Below the pieces are notes generated by a model. It was not told the DNA's origin, did not search any database, and saw only the letters and a list, made by a program, of their open reading frames with translations. A DNA stretch of 6,579 nt from an uncultured Coriobacteriaceae bacterium (GTDB lineage Bacteria > Actinomycetota > Coriobacteriia > Coriobacteriales > QAMH01), in assembly GCA_902796975.1 (NCBI GenBank), contig CADBRF010000101.1:1-6579 (forward strand), written 5' to 3'. Position 1 is the stretch's first letter; each line of letters starts with the position of its first letter. The translations under genes and the position numbers were made by a program. Of the stretch, positions 1 to 6,221 are shown piece after piece.

Positions 1-705
1 GACATTCATCGACCCTCCGTAGAGGATGCGGATGCGGCTGGCGCATTCCTCCCCAGCCATATCCGCGACAACGGACCGGATGAAAGCGCAGACTTCCTCG
101 GCCTGCTCGGGCATTGCTGCGCGCCCTGTTCCGATTGCCCAGATAGGCTCGTAGGCGATGACGGATTCCGCGAGATCCTTCGCATCAACGCCTTCCATTC
201 CCGCGCGCACCTGCGCCTCGATATGGCTGAGCGTTTCTCCCGCCTCGCGCACTTCGAGATCCTCACCCACGCACATGATGGGATGAATACGATGCTTGAG
301 CAGGGCATGCACCTTGCGATTGACCATCTCATCGGTCTCGCCGAAATAGCCGCGTCGTTCCGAATGACCGACAATGCAGTAGGAGCAGTGAACTTCTTCG
401 AGCATACCGGGGGAAATCTCACCCGTATAGGCGCCTTCCTCTTCCCAGAACACGTTCTGAGCACCAAGCTCCATATAGGACTTGTCAGCCCAGATGACCG
501 TGCTCACCTGCTTAAGGTCTACGAAAGGCGGGCAGATGATGACGTCCACGAACTCTCCCCAGTCCTTCTCGAGCTTGTAGGAGATTTCCTGCGAGAGCTG
601 GACTGCTTCAGCCGTCTTCTTATTCATCTTCCAGTTGCCCGCGATGATGGGCTTGCGGCCAACGAGAGGTTTAATTTGCTCTTTCTTCTTATTCTTCGTA
701 AACAT
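1..705 (-). CDS. tpiA: Triosephosphate isomerase, 3' end cut off by the window edge
   Basis: This enzyme interconverts dihydroxyacetone phosphate and glyceraldehyde 3-phosphate in cytoplasmic glycolysis and gluconeogenesis. The 235 codons present read through to base 1. The NWKMN motif at residues 24-28 holds the substrate-binding Asn24 and catalytic Lys26. The electrophilic His114 is in CIVGHSERR, and the general base Glu186 is in AYEPIWAIGTGR, whose end forms the mobile loop 6. The phosphate-binding YGGSMN lies at 229-234. By comparison with 250-255 residue homologues, about 40 C-terminal residues are missing. The start at 705 is supported by a GGAGG six bases upstream and by the lack of a start codon nearer the conserved RKPIIAGNWKMN. 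This leaves about 14 extra, lysine-rich residues at the N-terminus compared with typical TIMs. The gene overlaps the end of pgk by 17 bases. All visible catalytic residues are intact. Confidence 0.97.
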   Translation of the reverse strand, partial: MFTKNKKKEQIKPLVGRKPIIAGNWKMNKKTAEAVQLSQEISYKLEKDWGEFVDVIICPPFVDLKQVSTVIWADKSYMELGAQNVFWEEEGAYTGEISPGMLEEVHCSYCIVGHSERRGYFGETDEMVNRKVHALLKHRIHPIMCVGEDLEVREAGETLSHIEAQVRAGMEGVDAKDLAESVIAYEPIWAIGTGRAAMPEQAEEVCAFIRSVVADMAGEECASRIRILYGGSMNV

Positions 706-1900
706 CTTTGTCCTCCAGGGCCTCAAGACCGGGAAGCGGCTTGCCCTCGAGCAACCTCATAGATGCGCCGCCGCCCGTGGAGATGAAAGAGACCTCGTTC
801 TCGAGTTCGAACTTCTTGATGGCAGCGCCGGAATCGCCGCCACCGATGATACTCGTGGCAGGGGAATCGGCGACCGCTTCGGCAACACCACGCGTGCCCG
901 CCTCGAAGGAGGGGAACTCGAAAACGCCCATAGGGCCGTTCCAGAAAACCGTGGCTGCACCCATGATTGCCTCGCGGTAGAGCTTGACCGTCTCGGGCCC
1001 GATATCGAGCCCCATCATGTCGTCGGGAATCTCGTCCACGGTAACCGTCTTCTTGTCGGCGGCATCGGCGAACATGTTGGCGCACACGACATCAACGGGA
1101 ATACGCAGGTCAACACCCTTCTCCTTGGCAAGGTCAAGGATGCGCTGAGCGGTATCGACCATATCCTTCTCCACCTTGGAGGTTCCCACGGACTTGCCCT
1201 GGGCGAGGAGGAAGGTGAAGCACATGGCACCGCCGATGAGGATGGTGTCGGCGATGTTCATGAGATTTTCAATGATGCCGATTTTATCGGAGACCTTAGA
1301 GCCACCGAGAATGGCGACGAAGGGCCGCTTCGGGTCGGAGAGCATGCCGGTGAGGGTCTGCACTTCCTTTGCCATGAGCAGACCGCTTACAGCGGGGACA
1401 ATCTGCGGAACACCCGAGATGGAAGCATGGGCGCGGTGGGCCGCACCGAAAGCATCATTTACGTAGATATCGCACAGCGAGGCGAGACGGTGTACGAAGC
1501 GCGGATCGCACGCTTTCTCGCCGTCGTCAAAGCGGAGGTTCTCAAGCATCATGACCTGCCCGTCCTTGAGGGCTAGCGAGGCAGAGACAGCTTCCTCGCC
1601 CGCGATGCGCGAACCGCCGATGACCGTGACGGGCTTGCCGAGCAGCTGGATAAGACGCATGGCGACGGGCATAAGCGAGAACTGACTCTCGAACTGGTTA
1701 CCACCGGCAGGGCGACCAAGATGGCTCGCAATAATCACACGGGCATCATGTTCGATGAGATAGCGGATTGTGGGGAGAGCTTCGCGGATACGGGTATCAT
1801 CTGTGACCATACCCTCATAGAGCGGCACGTTGAAATCGACGCGGAGCAGCACACGCTTGTGAGCGACATCAATGTCCTTCACCGTCTTCTTGTTATACAC
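689..1900 (-). CDS. pgk: Phosphoglycerate kinase
   Basis: This cytoplasmic enzyme transfers phosphate from 1,3-bisphosphoglycerate to ADP, the first ATP-yielding step of glycolysis. The 403-residue product is complete and of normal bacterial length. The N-terminal substrate domain has RVDFNVPL (20-27), TDDTRIREALPTI (from 33) and SHLGRP (59-64). Further on are the VNDAFGAAHRAHAS segment, GGSKVSDKI at the domain junction, FWNGPMGVFE in the nucleotide domain, and the glycine-rich GGGDSGAA and STGGGAS loops near the C-terminus. I chose the GTG at 1900 because it places the conserved YNKKTVKDIDV at the N-terminus and is preceded by GAGGAGAAAGG. A GTG at 1945 is in frame but has no ribosome binding site. 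The gene follows the lipoprotein gene by 50 bases and overlaps tpiA, forming a glycolytic pair. No GAPDH gene precedes it, unlike many gap-pgk-tpi clusters. Confidence 0.97.
   Translation of the reverse strand: MYNKKTVKDIDVAHKRVLLRVDFNVPLYEGMVTDDTRIREALPTIRYLIEHDARVIIASHLGRPAGGNQFESQFSLMPVAMRLIQLLGKPVTVIGGSRIAGEEAVSASLALKDGQVMMLENLRFDDGEKACDPRFVHRLASLCDIYVNDAFGAAHRAHASISGVPQIVPAVSGLLMAKEVQTLTGMLSDPKRPFVAILGGSKVSDKIGIIENLMNIADTILIGGAMCFTFLLAQGKSVGTSKVEKDMVDTAQRILDLAKEKGVDLRIPVDVVCANMFADAADKKTVTVDEIPDDMMGLDIGPETVKLYREAIMGAATVFWNGPMGVFEFPSFEAGTRGVAEAVADSPATSIIGGGDSGAAIKKFELENEVSFISTGGGASMRLLEGKPLPGLEALEDKDVYEE
711..717 (-). promoter_or_regulatory. Ribosome binding site of tpiA, inside the pgk coding region
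   Basis: The minus strand reads TGGAGGA, whose GGAGG core ends six bases before the ATG at 705. It falls within the last codons of pgk (Leu-Glu-Asp), so ribosomes finishing pgk pass directly over it. This suggests translational coupling and fixes the tpiA start. Confidence 0.85.
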
Positions 1901-1906
1901 GATAGG

Positions 1907-1917
1907 CCTTTCTCCTC
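1907..1917 (-). promoter_or_regulatory. Ribosome binding site of pgk
   Basis: The minus strand reads GAGGAGAAAGG. The AAAGG part ends six bases before the GTG at 1900, and the stronger GAGGAG ends eleven bases before it. Together they support the GTG start over the in-frame GTG at 1945, which lacks such a sequence. Confidence 0.7.
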
Positions 1918-1931
1918 GATGGATATGACTG

Positions 1932-1945
1932 GTGCCATGCGGCAC
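1932..1945 (-). other. Short hairpin between the lipoprotein gene and pgk
   Basis: The transcript would read GTGCC-GCAT-GGCAC, a perfect five-base-pair stem with a four-base loop, six bases after the lipoprotein stop codon. No U-tract follows, so it is not a convincing intrinsic terminator. It also does not cover the pgk ribosome binding site. It could be an mRNA-stability or processing element, or chance. Confidence 0.3.
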
Positions 1946-1950
1946 TGTTC

Positions 1951-3063
1951 TTACTTGGTAGAGCCATTGAGCGAGCTTGTGGTGGTTCCGCCCTCTTGAG
2001 GCTGCGCCTGGGTCTCCGCGGAAGAAGCGTCTTCAGAGGTGGTTTCCGAACTTGTTTCAGCTGAAGAATCGGCAGAAGCATCGGTTGAACTCTCAGCGCT
2101 CACATCCGTGCTATCAGCGCTCTCGGCACTCGCATCCGTGCTACTCGTACTCTCGGAAGATGTGCTCGAACCCAGGGAAGCAGCTAGAACCGCCGGATCG
2201 TAGGGCAGATTCTTGGGAGCATCCTTGATCTTGAGATCAGCATTGGCGAGGAGCGCATCCTTGTAATCAGTCCAGATCTGTTCCTGCTCCGTCGTGTAGA
2301 CAACCTGGCCTGTGGTTTCAGCTTCGGCTATTTCGAGCGCAGACATTGTAGTGACGTCCACCGTTGGCGTATCAGAGGTCTCACCTGAGTCATCTGTCGC
2401 CGTCTCATCTGTGCCTGCCTCGTTGGATGCAGCGCTCTCAGAAGTTGTTGAGGTCTCTGCGGAGGCAGTAGAGGAAAGTGAAGAGCCCGGGATGGGAATC
2501 TCTCCCATAATCACTTCGCGCTTGAGTTCGGCAAGCTCGATTGTCTCTTTGGAATTCTTGGTGAACTCCTCGAGGCTCGTGCCCTGACGTTCAAGCACGC
2601 TTTCAAAGGTGCCTTTCATATACTGGCTCTCGATTGCCTGACGGTAGGTGTCGACATAGGATTCGACATCCGCATCGCTCACTTCAATCTTGTTGTCTTC
2701 GATTGCCTGTTCAACGAGCTTCTGGGTGACAATCTGCTTGATGAGATACTCGCGGTACTCCTCTACCGTGCCATCTCCTGCCGAATCTTCAGTGGAGGTA
2801 TCAGTCATCGCAGTTGGGTCGTACATGCGGTTGCTGATAAAGGAAGACCACATGGAGCTGTCAAAGGAGAGCCCATAGGTGGCGTACATTTGCTGATAGC
2901 TCGACAACATGTTCTGAGCCTCGGTGGTGACCTCTGATTCTAGCACCTTGCCACCCTTGTAGGTGGCGGCAACCGGCTCTCCACAGCCCGCAAGGGCAAA
3001 GCACAGGGAGAGAGCAAGTGCCATGGCACTAAGTGCCGCAAGGCCACGTTTCTTTCTCAACAT
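1951..3063 (-). CDS. SurA/PrsA-like lipoprotein with low-complexity Ser/Thr-rich segments
   Basis: This 370-residue protein is probably an extracytoplasmic chaperone or foldase anchored to the outer face of the membrane. The N-terminus has KKR followed by a hydrophobic stretch and the lipobox LAGC (24-27), with Cys27 as the lipidated residue. Residues about 100-182 resemble the helical SurA_N region: YREYLIKQIVTQKLVEQAIE, then VSDADVESYVDTYRQAI, then a LERQGTSLEEF turn. Where PrsA and SurA carry a parvulin PPIase domain, residues 194-234 are instead Ser/Thr/Ala/Glu/Asp-rich. A helix follows (about 254-285), possibly matching the C-terminal SurA helix, and then a Ser/Thr/Asp/Glu tail (299-370) with degenerate repeats. 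The start at 3063 has a GGAGG four bases upstream. The gene lies 123 bases after uvrB and 50 before pgk. The lipoprotein call is firm; the chaperone role is inferred from one domain. Confidence 0.85.
   Translation of the reverse strand: MLRKKRGLAALSAMALALSLCFALAGCGEPVAATYKGGKVLESEVTTEAQNMLSSYQQMYATYGLSFDSSMWSSFISNRMYDPTAMTDTSTEDSAGDGTVEEYREYLIKQIVTQKLVEQAIEDNKIEVSDADVESYVDTYRQAIESQYMKGTFESVLERQGTSLEEFTKNSKETIELAELKREVIMGEIPIPGSSLSSTASAETSTTSESAASNEAGTDETATDDSGETSDTPTVDVTTMSALEIAEAETTGQVVYTTEQEQIWTDYKDALLANADLKIKDAPKNLPYDPAVLAASLGSSTSSESTSSTDASAESADSTDVSAESSTDASADSSAETSSETTSEDASSAETQAQPQEGGTTTSSLNGSTK
2056..2139 (-). repeat. Degenerate 10-residue repeats in the lipoprotein tail
   Basis: The tail contains TDASAESADS (309-318), TDVSAESST (319-327) and DASADSSAE (328-336). 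At DNA level the 11-mer CATCCGTGCTA (plus strand) recurs exactly 30 bases apart, at 2103-2113 and 2133-2143, with related CTCAGCGCT and CTCTCGG blocks between. This fits local tandem duplication. Such tracts can change length by slippage and usually form a disordered, acidic spacer. Confidence 0.6.
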
Positions 3064-3186
3064 GCAACCTCCGTAAAACCCAATCGACGCGTCTGCATAT
3101 TTCTACACCAGTAGTGTACCCGTCTTTGCACCTCATAGCCCCTTTGACCACACGATGCCCATGTTATGAAGCTCGGCCTACACCTA
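3064..3186 (-). promoter_or_regulatory. Intergenic region between uvrB and the lipoprotein gene; probable promoter location
   Basis: This 123-base gap is the longest non-coding stretch in the window. A weak sigma-70-like pair on the minus strand is TGGGCA (3156-3161) and TATGAG (3132-3137), 18 bases apart, each matching four of six consensus bases. A perfect inverted repeat lies at 3104-3118. I see no stem followed by a U-run that would end the uvrB transcript. A promoter here for the lipoprotein-pgk-tpiA block is plausible from the gap size, but the exact elements are uncertain. Confidence 0.35.
3104..3118. other. Inverted repeat TACAC-N5-GTGTA, operator-like
   Basis: Five-base arms pair perfectly around a five-base centre (plus strand TACAC CAGTA GTGTA), 41-55 bases upstream of the lipoprotein start codon. 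The position suits either an operator near a promoter or a small hairpin in the 5' leader. The arms are short, so chance is a real alternative. Confidence 0.3.
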
Positions 3187-5319
3187 TCAGCGGCGATGTT
3201 TGCCCATATTCTTGCGGGTGCCCATGGCTGACCCCTTGCGCGATTTCGCCTTCAAGCGCTTGAGGGCGTCTTCTTCATCCGTGCTCTCCACCTTTGCCTT
3301 CAAGCTTACAACCTGGTCGCGCAAACGGGCCGCCGTCTCGAAATCGAGATTTGATGAAGCCTCTCCCATCTGCTCTTCCAAGGTGGCGATCATGCGAAGT
3401 ACTTCGTCTTTGCCCAGGGCCGCGATATCCTCCGCCAGCTCATCGGATGTGGTCTTTTTATCGGCCCCATCGTCTTCGCTCGCAAGCTGATCCATGATGG
3501 ACCCGATTGCCTTACGAATGGTCTGCGGCTCGATGCCATGCTCCTCGTTATATTTCATCTGGATGGCACGGCGGCGACGCGTCTCGTCGAGCGCCGTCTT
3601 CATGGAGTCGGTGATGACATCGGCGTACATGATGACCCTGCCGCTCACATTGCGGGCAGCACGGCCGATAGTCTGGATCAGGCTGCGCTTATTGCGGAGA
3701 AAGCCTTCTTTATCCGCATCGAGAATGGCGACAAGGCTTACCTCCGGCAGGTCGAGACCCTCGCGGAGAAGGTTGATGCCCACGAGTACATCGAAGACAC
3801 CCAGGCGCAGGTCGCGAAGTATCTCCACACGTTCGACCGTGCCGATATCGCTGTGGAGGTAGCGGGCCTTCACGCCCTGGTCAAGGAGGTAGTCTGTGAG
3901 TTCCTCTGCCATCTTCTTGGTGAGGGTGGTGACGAGCACACGCTCGTTGCCCTCGACCACATCGCGAATCTCGCCCAGGAGGTTGTCAATCTGCCCTTTT
4001 GTGGGGCGCACCACGATTTCCGGATCGAGCAGGCCCGTAGGACGGATGATCTGCTCCACCTGCTGCTCGCTTACCCGTTCCTCGTAGTCGCCAGGGGTTG
4101 CCGAGACATAGATAAACTGGGGAATGCGTTCTTCGAACTCATCGAACCTGAGCGGACGGTTATCGAGGGCGCTGGGGAGCCTGAACCCATGTTCCACAAG
4201 GGTGACCTTGCGGGAGCGGTCTCCTTCATGCATGCCACGCACCTGGGGGACCGTGACATGGCTTTCGTCGATGATGGTGAGAAAGCCCTTGCCCCCGAAG
4301 TAGTCGAGCAGGGTGTAGGGCGGCTCTCCTGCCACGCGTCCATCCAAATGACGGGAGTAGTTCTCGATACCGGTGCAAAAGCCCATGGTTTCAAGCATCT
4401 CCAGATCGTAGGAAGTGCGCTGCTCGAGCCGCTGAGCTTCCAGCAGCTTGCCCTCGTCTTTGAACTCCGTAAGACGCTGCTGAAGCTCATCGGCGATGGT
4501 CACGAGCGCATGCTCGATACTCGGACGGTCTGAGACATAGTGGGAAGCAGGCCAGATGGGCGTGGATTCGTAGGACATGACCTCCTCGCCCGTGATATGG
4601 TCCACCTCGGTGATGGCATCGATCTCATCGCCGAAGAATTCCACGCGAATAAGATTGTCCATGTAGGGCGGGTAGATATCGACCACATCGCCGCGCACCC
4701 TGAACGAGCCGCGTTTGGGCTCGTAATCGTTGCGGTCGTACTGCATGTCGATGAGCCGATGGATAAGGTCATCGCGGTCGAGCGGAACATTGCGGTCGAG
4801 AAAGACTGACATGTCCGCGTAATGCGCGGGGCTGCCGATGCCGTAGATGCAGCTCACGGAAGCGACAACGATGACATCGCGCCGGGTGAGGAGCGCGGCG
4901 GTTGCCGCGTGCCGCATCTTCTCCACCTCGTCATTGATGGAGGAATCCTTCTCGATATAGGTGTCTGTCTGGGGAACGTAGGCTTCGGGCTGGTAGTAAT
5001 CGTAGTAGCTCACGAAGTAGTTGACGGCGTTATCGGGGAAGAATGCCCGAAGCTCGCTTGCCAGCTGGGCTGCGAGCGTTTTATTGGGAGCGAGCACAAG
5101 CGTGGGCATCTGCAGCTTCTCTATGACCTTCGCCATGGTAAAGGTCTTGCCAGAGCCGGTAACACCCAAAAGCGTCTGATAGCGCATGCCATCTTCCACG
5201 CCCTTGACAAGTTTTTCGACCGCTTGGGGCTGGTCGCCGCTCATTTCATAGGGGGCGACACATTTGAAGGGGTTGCCTGCTGACCGCTGGTTGATGAGTT
5301 CTTGGAGGACGGTGTCCAT
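3187..5319 (-). CDS. uvrB: UvrABC excinuclease subunit B
   Basis: UvrB is the damage-verifying, helicase-like subunit of nucleotide excision repair. UvrA loads it, and it then recruits UvrC for incision. The 710-residue product is complete. It shows Walker A GVTGSGKT (52-59), the aromatic beta-hairpin region YYDYYQPEAYVP (105-116) that inserts into DNA, the Walker B-type DESH (351-354), helicase motifs in the second RecA-like domain (GINLLREGLDLPE and QTIGRAARN), and a C-terminal UVR domain (about 637-677) that contacts UvrC. The ATG at 5319 is preferred: it has GGGGAG eight bases upstream and begins just before the conserved F-K-x-x-x-P-Y region. An in-frame ATG at 5367 would overlap coaE and add 16 unconserved residues. 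The tail past the UVR domain is strongly basic. The gene starts five bases after coaE. I saw no SOS box directly upstream, since that DNA is coaE coding sequence. Confidence 0.98.
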   Translation of the reverse strand: MDTVLQELINQRSAGNPFKCVAPYEMSGDQPQAVEKLVKGVEDGMRYQTLLGVTGSGKTFTMAKVIEKLQMPTLVLAPNKTLAAQLASELRAFFPDNAVNYFVSYYDYYQPEAYVPQTDTYIEKDSSINDEVEKMRHAATAALLTRRDVIVVASVSCIYGIGSPAHYADMSVFLDRNVPLDRDDLIHRLIDMQYDRNDYEPKRGSFRVRGDVVDIYPPYMDNLIRVEFFGDEIDAITEVDHITGEEVMSYESTPIWPASHYVSDRPSIEHALVTIADELQQRLTEFKDEGKLLEAQRLEQRTSYDLEMLETMGFCTGIENYSRHLDGRVAGEPPYTLLDYFGGKGFLTIIDESHVTVPQVRGMHEGDRSRKVTLVEHGFRLPSALDNRPLRFDEFEERIPQFIYVSATPGDYEERVSEQQVEQIIRPTGLLDPEIVVRPTKGQIDNLLGEIRDVVEGNERVLVTTLTKKMAEELTDYLLDQGVKARYLHSDIGTVERVEILRDLRLGVFDVLVGINLLREGLDLPEVSLVAILDADKEGFLRNKRSLIQTIGRAARNVSGRVIMYADVITDSMKTALDETRRRRAIQMKYNEEHGIEPQTIRKAIGSIMDQLASEDDGADKKTTSDELAEDIAALGKDEVLRMIATLEEQMGEASSNLDFETAARLRDQVVSLKAKVESTDEEDALKRLKAKSRKGSAMGTRKNMGKHRR

Positions 5320-5324
5320 GGCGA

Positions 5325-5984
5325 TTACTCCCCTTCGGTCGCGCTTGAGACTTCTGGTACAGAACACGTTGTATGGCTACCATCGAAATGATGTTCCTCG
5401 AACCATTGGTCAACCCATGCAGCCAGCTCCTCAGGACTCCCCGCGTTATCGCAGATGGTATCCGCTAGGGCGTCGCGTTCAGTATCGCTCGGCTGCGCGT
5501 CTATGCGGGCGAGAGCATCGGCGGGATTCATCCCCCTCTCGATTGCACGCATGAGCCGCACATCCTCCGAGGCATTCACCGCAATCACCTCATCGGCAAG
5601 CTTCGCGAACTCGGGGACCTCGGTCAGAAGCGGCACCTCAATGACCAGTACCTCCGCATCCGTTCGCGGCGTGCAGTGGATGTTCAGGATGTACTCCATA
5701 GCACGCTCGGTAATGCGCGGAAAGGTGATGGCGTTCATAGCCCGTGTCGCCTCAGGGCTTGCGAAGGCGCGCTCGGCAAGCTTGCCCGTGATGACAGAGC
5801 CATCGTCATCGAGAATGGCAGACCCAAACTCTTCAGCGAGTTCGGATATCATCTGCTCGTCCTCGTTCAAAAGCGACTTGGCAATCTCGTCAAGATCTAT
5901 GGAGATTGCCCCATGCTCGCAGAAAAGTTTGCGAACCGTGGACTTGCCACTTCCCAAGCCACCGGTAATCATGACGGTATACAT
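5325..5984 (-). CDS. coaE: Dephospho-CoA kinase
   Basis: CoaE phosphorylates the 3'-hydroxyl of the ribose of dephospho-CoA using ATP, the last step of coenzyme A synthesis in the cytoplasm. The 219-residue protein opens with a beta strand and the P-loop GGLGSGKST (8-16). SIDLDEIAK (28-36) follows and matches the usual D-A-D substrate motif, here D-L-D. Further features are the VLVIEVPLLTE segment (family consensus resembles V-P-L-L-F-E), the adenine-side RMNP-like ERGMNPADALARIDAQ region and the terminal D-N-x-G-S (DNAGS) typical of CoaE. It is slightly longer than the usual 200 residues; the extra part is a hydrophilic, Ser/Thr-rich C-terminal tail. The ATG at 5984 has GGAAG six bases upstream. 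It begins three bases after orf70 and ends five bases before uvrB, so all three are probably translated from one mRNA. Confidence 0.95.
   Translation of the reverse strand: MYTVMITGGLGSGKSTVRKLFCEHGAISIDLDEIAKSLLNEDEQMISELAEEFGSAILDDDGSVITGKLAERAFASPEATRAMNAITFPRITERAMEYILNIHCTPRTDAEVLVIEVPLLTEVPEFAKLADEVIAVNASEDVRLMRAIERGMNPADALARIDAQPSDTERDALADTICDNAGSPEELAAWVDQWFEEHHFDGSHTTCSVPEVSSATEGE
5328..5333 (-). promoter_or_regulatory. Ribosome binding site of uvrB, at the end of coaE
   Basis: The minus strand reads GGGGAG, eight bases before the uvrB ATG at 5319. These bases are the last two sense codons of coaE (Gly-Glu), immediately followed by its TAA. This settles the uvrB start and implies that termination on coaE feeds initiation on uvrB. 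Confidence 0.8.
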
Positions 5985-5987
5985 AGG

Positions 5988-6200
5988 TCACTTCCAAGGA
6001 TCTTCACTGGGCTCTTCATAATCGCTGCGTGCTAGAGCGTCCATGTAATCGCTATAGGGGTCATAGCCATCGTCGTCCTCGTTCTCGGCACGAAAGTCTG
6101 CAGGCGCCTTGAGCCGGCTTTTGCGCCTGAGTTCGCGTTTTCGAGCCTCTCTGCGTCGCTCTAAATCGCGCCGTGAAACTTCGTCCATAGCCTCTTGCAT
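5988..6200 (-). CDS. Small charge-segregated protein of unknown function
   Basis: I do not recognise this 70-residue protein. It splits into two parts. Residues 10-31 are very basic (13 Arg/Lys against 4 acidic) in a pattern suited to one long helix, with blocks such as RRDLERRREARKRELRRK. Residues 35-67 are very acidic (14 Asp/Glu against 2 Arg) with several Tyr, ending in EDPWK. There is no signal peptide, membrane segment or Cys/His cluster. The basic half could bind nucleic acid and the acidic half could mask it or bind a partner, but that is speculation. The start is uncertain. ATG 6200 has AGGGAG directly abutting it, with AAGG three bases off. ATG 6188 has AAGAGG two bases off and AGGGAG twelve off. 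It sits 21 bases (or 33) after mnmA and three before coaE. The tight packing, and coaE's ribosome site inside it, argue that it is real. Confidence 0.65.
   Translation of the reverse strand: MQEAMDEVSRRDLERRREARKRELRRKSRLKAPADFRAENEDDDGYDPYSDYMDALARSDYEEPSEDPWK
5991..5995 (-). promoter_or_regulatory. Ribosome binding site of coaE, at the end of orf70
   Basis: GGAAG on the minus strand ends six bases before the coaE ATG at 5984. It is formed by the Trp-Lys codons that end orf70, just before its TGA. The arrangement suggests translational coupling and indirectly supports orf70 being translated. Confidence 0.65.
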
Positions 6201-6221
6201 CTCCCTTGCTTGCCAGAACTG

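Noticed and set aside
446..459. Inverted repeat CAGAAC-AC-GTTCTG, reminiscent of an actinobacterial SOS box
   Set aside because: The spacing is 2, not the 4 bases of GAAC-N4-GTTC, and it lies within tpiA codons for the conserved Ala-Gln-Asn-Val-Phe segment.
635..1576. 313-codon open frame on the plus strand opposite pgk
   Set aside because: It lies wholly antisense to a clear pgk and the start of tpiA, and its product resembles no protein. It is explained by the codon bias of the real gene.
1901..1945. Upstream GTG at 1945 for pgk, adding 15 residues
   Set aside because: It has no ribosome binding site, and the extra residues are absent from the Pgk family. The GTG at 1900 is better placed.
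3144..3170. TTGACC and TATGAA on the plus strand as a divergent promoter
   Set aside because: The spacer is only 15 bases and no plus-strand gene follows. It would only drive antisense to uvrB.
3538..4533. 331-codon open frame on the plus strand opposite uvrB
   Set aside because: It is antisense to the conserved UvrB coding region, with His/Leu/Val-rich composition typical of a shadow frame and no recognisable domain.
5320..5367. Upstream ATG for uvrB giving a 726-residue product
   Set aside because: It would overlap coaE and add unconserved residues. The ATG at 5319 has a well-placed ribosome site and fits the family's N-terminus.
5455..6035. Plus-strand open frames of 188 and 119 codons opposite coaE
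   Set aside because: Both mirror the coaE coding frame and show no family features. One is simply Ser/Arg-rich low complexity.
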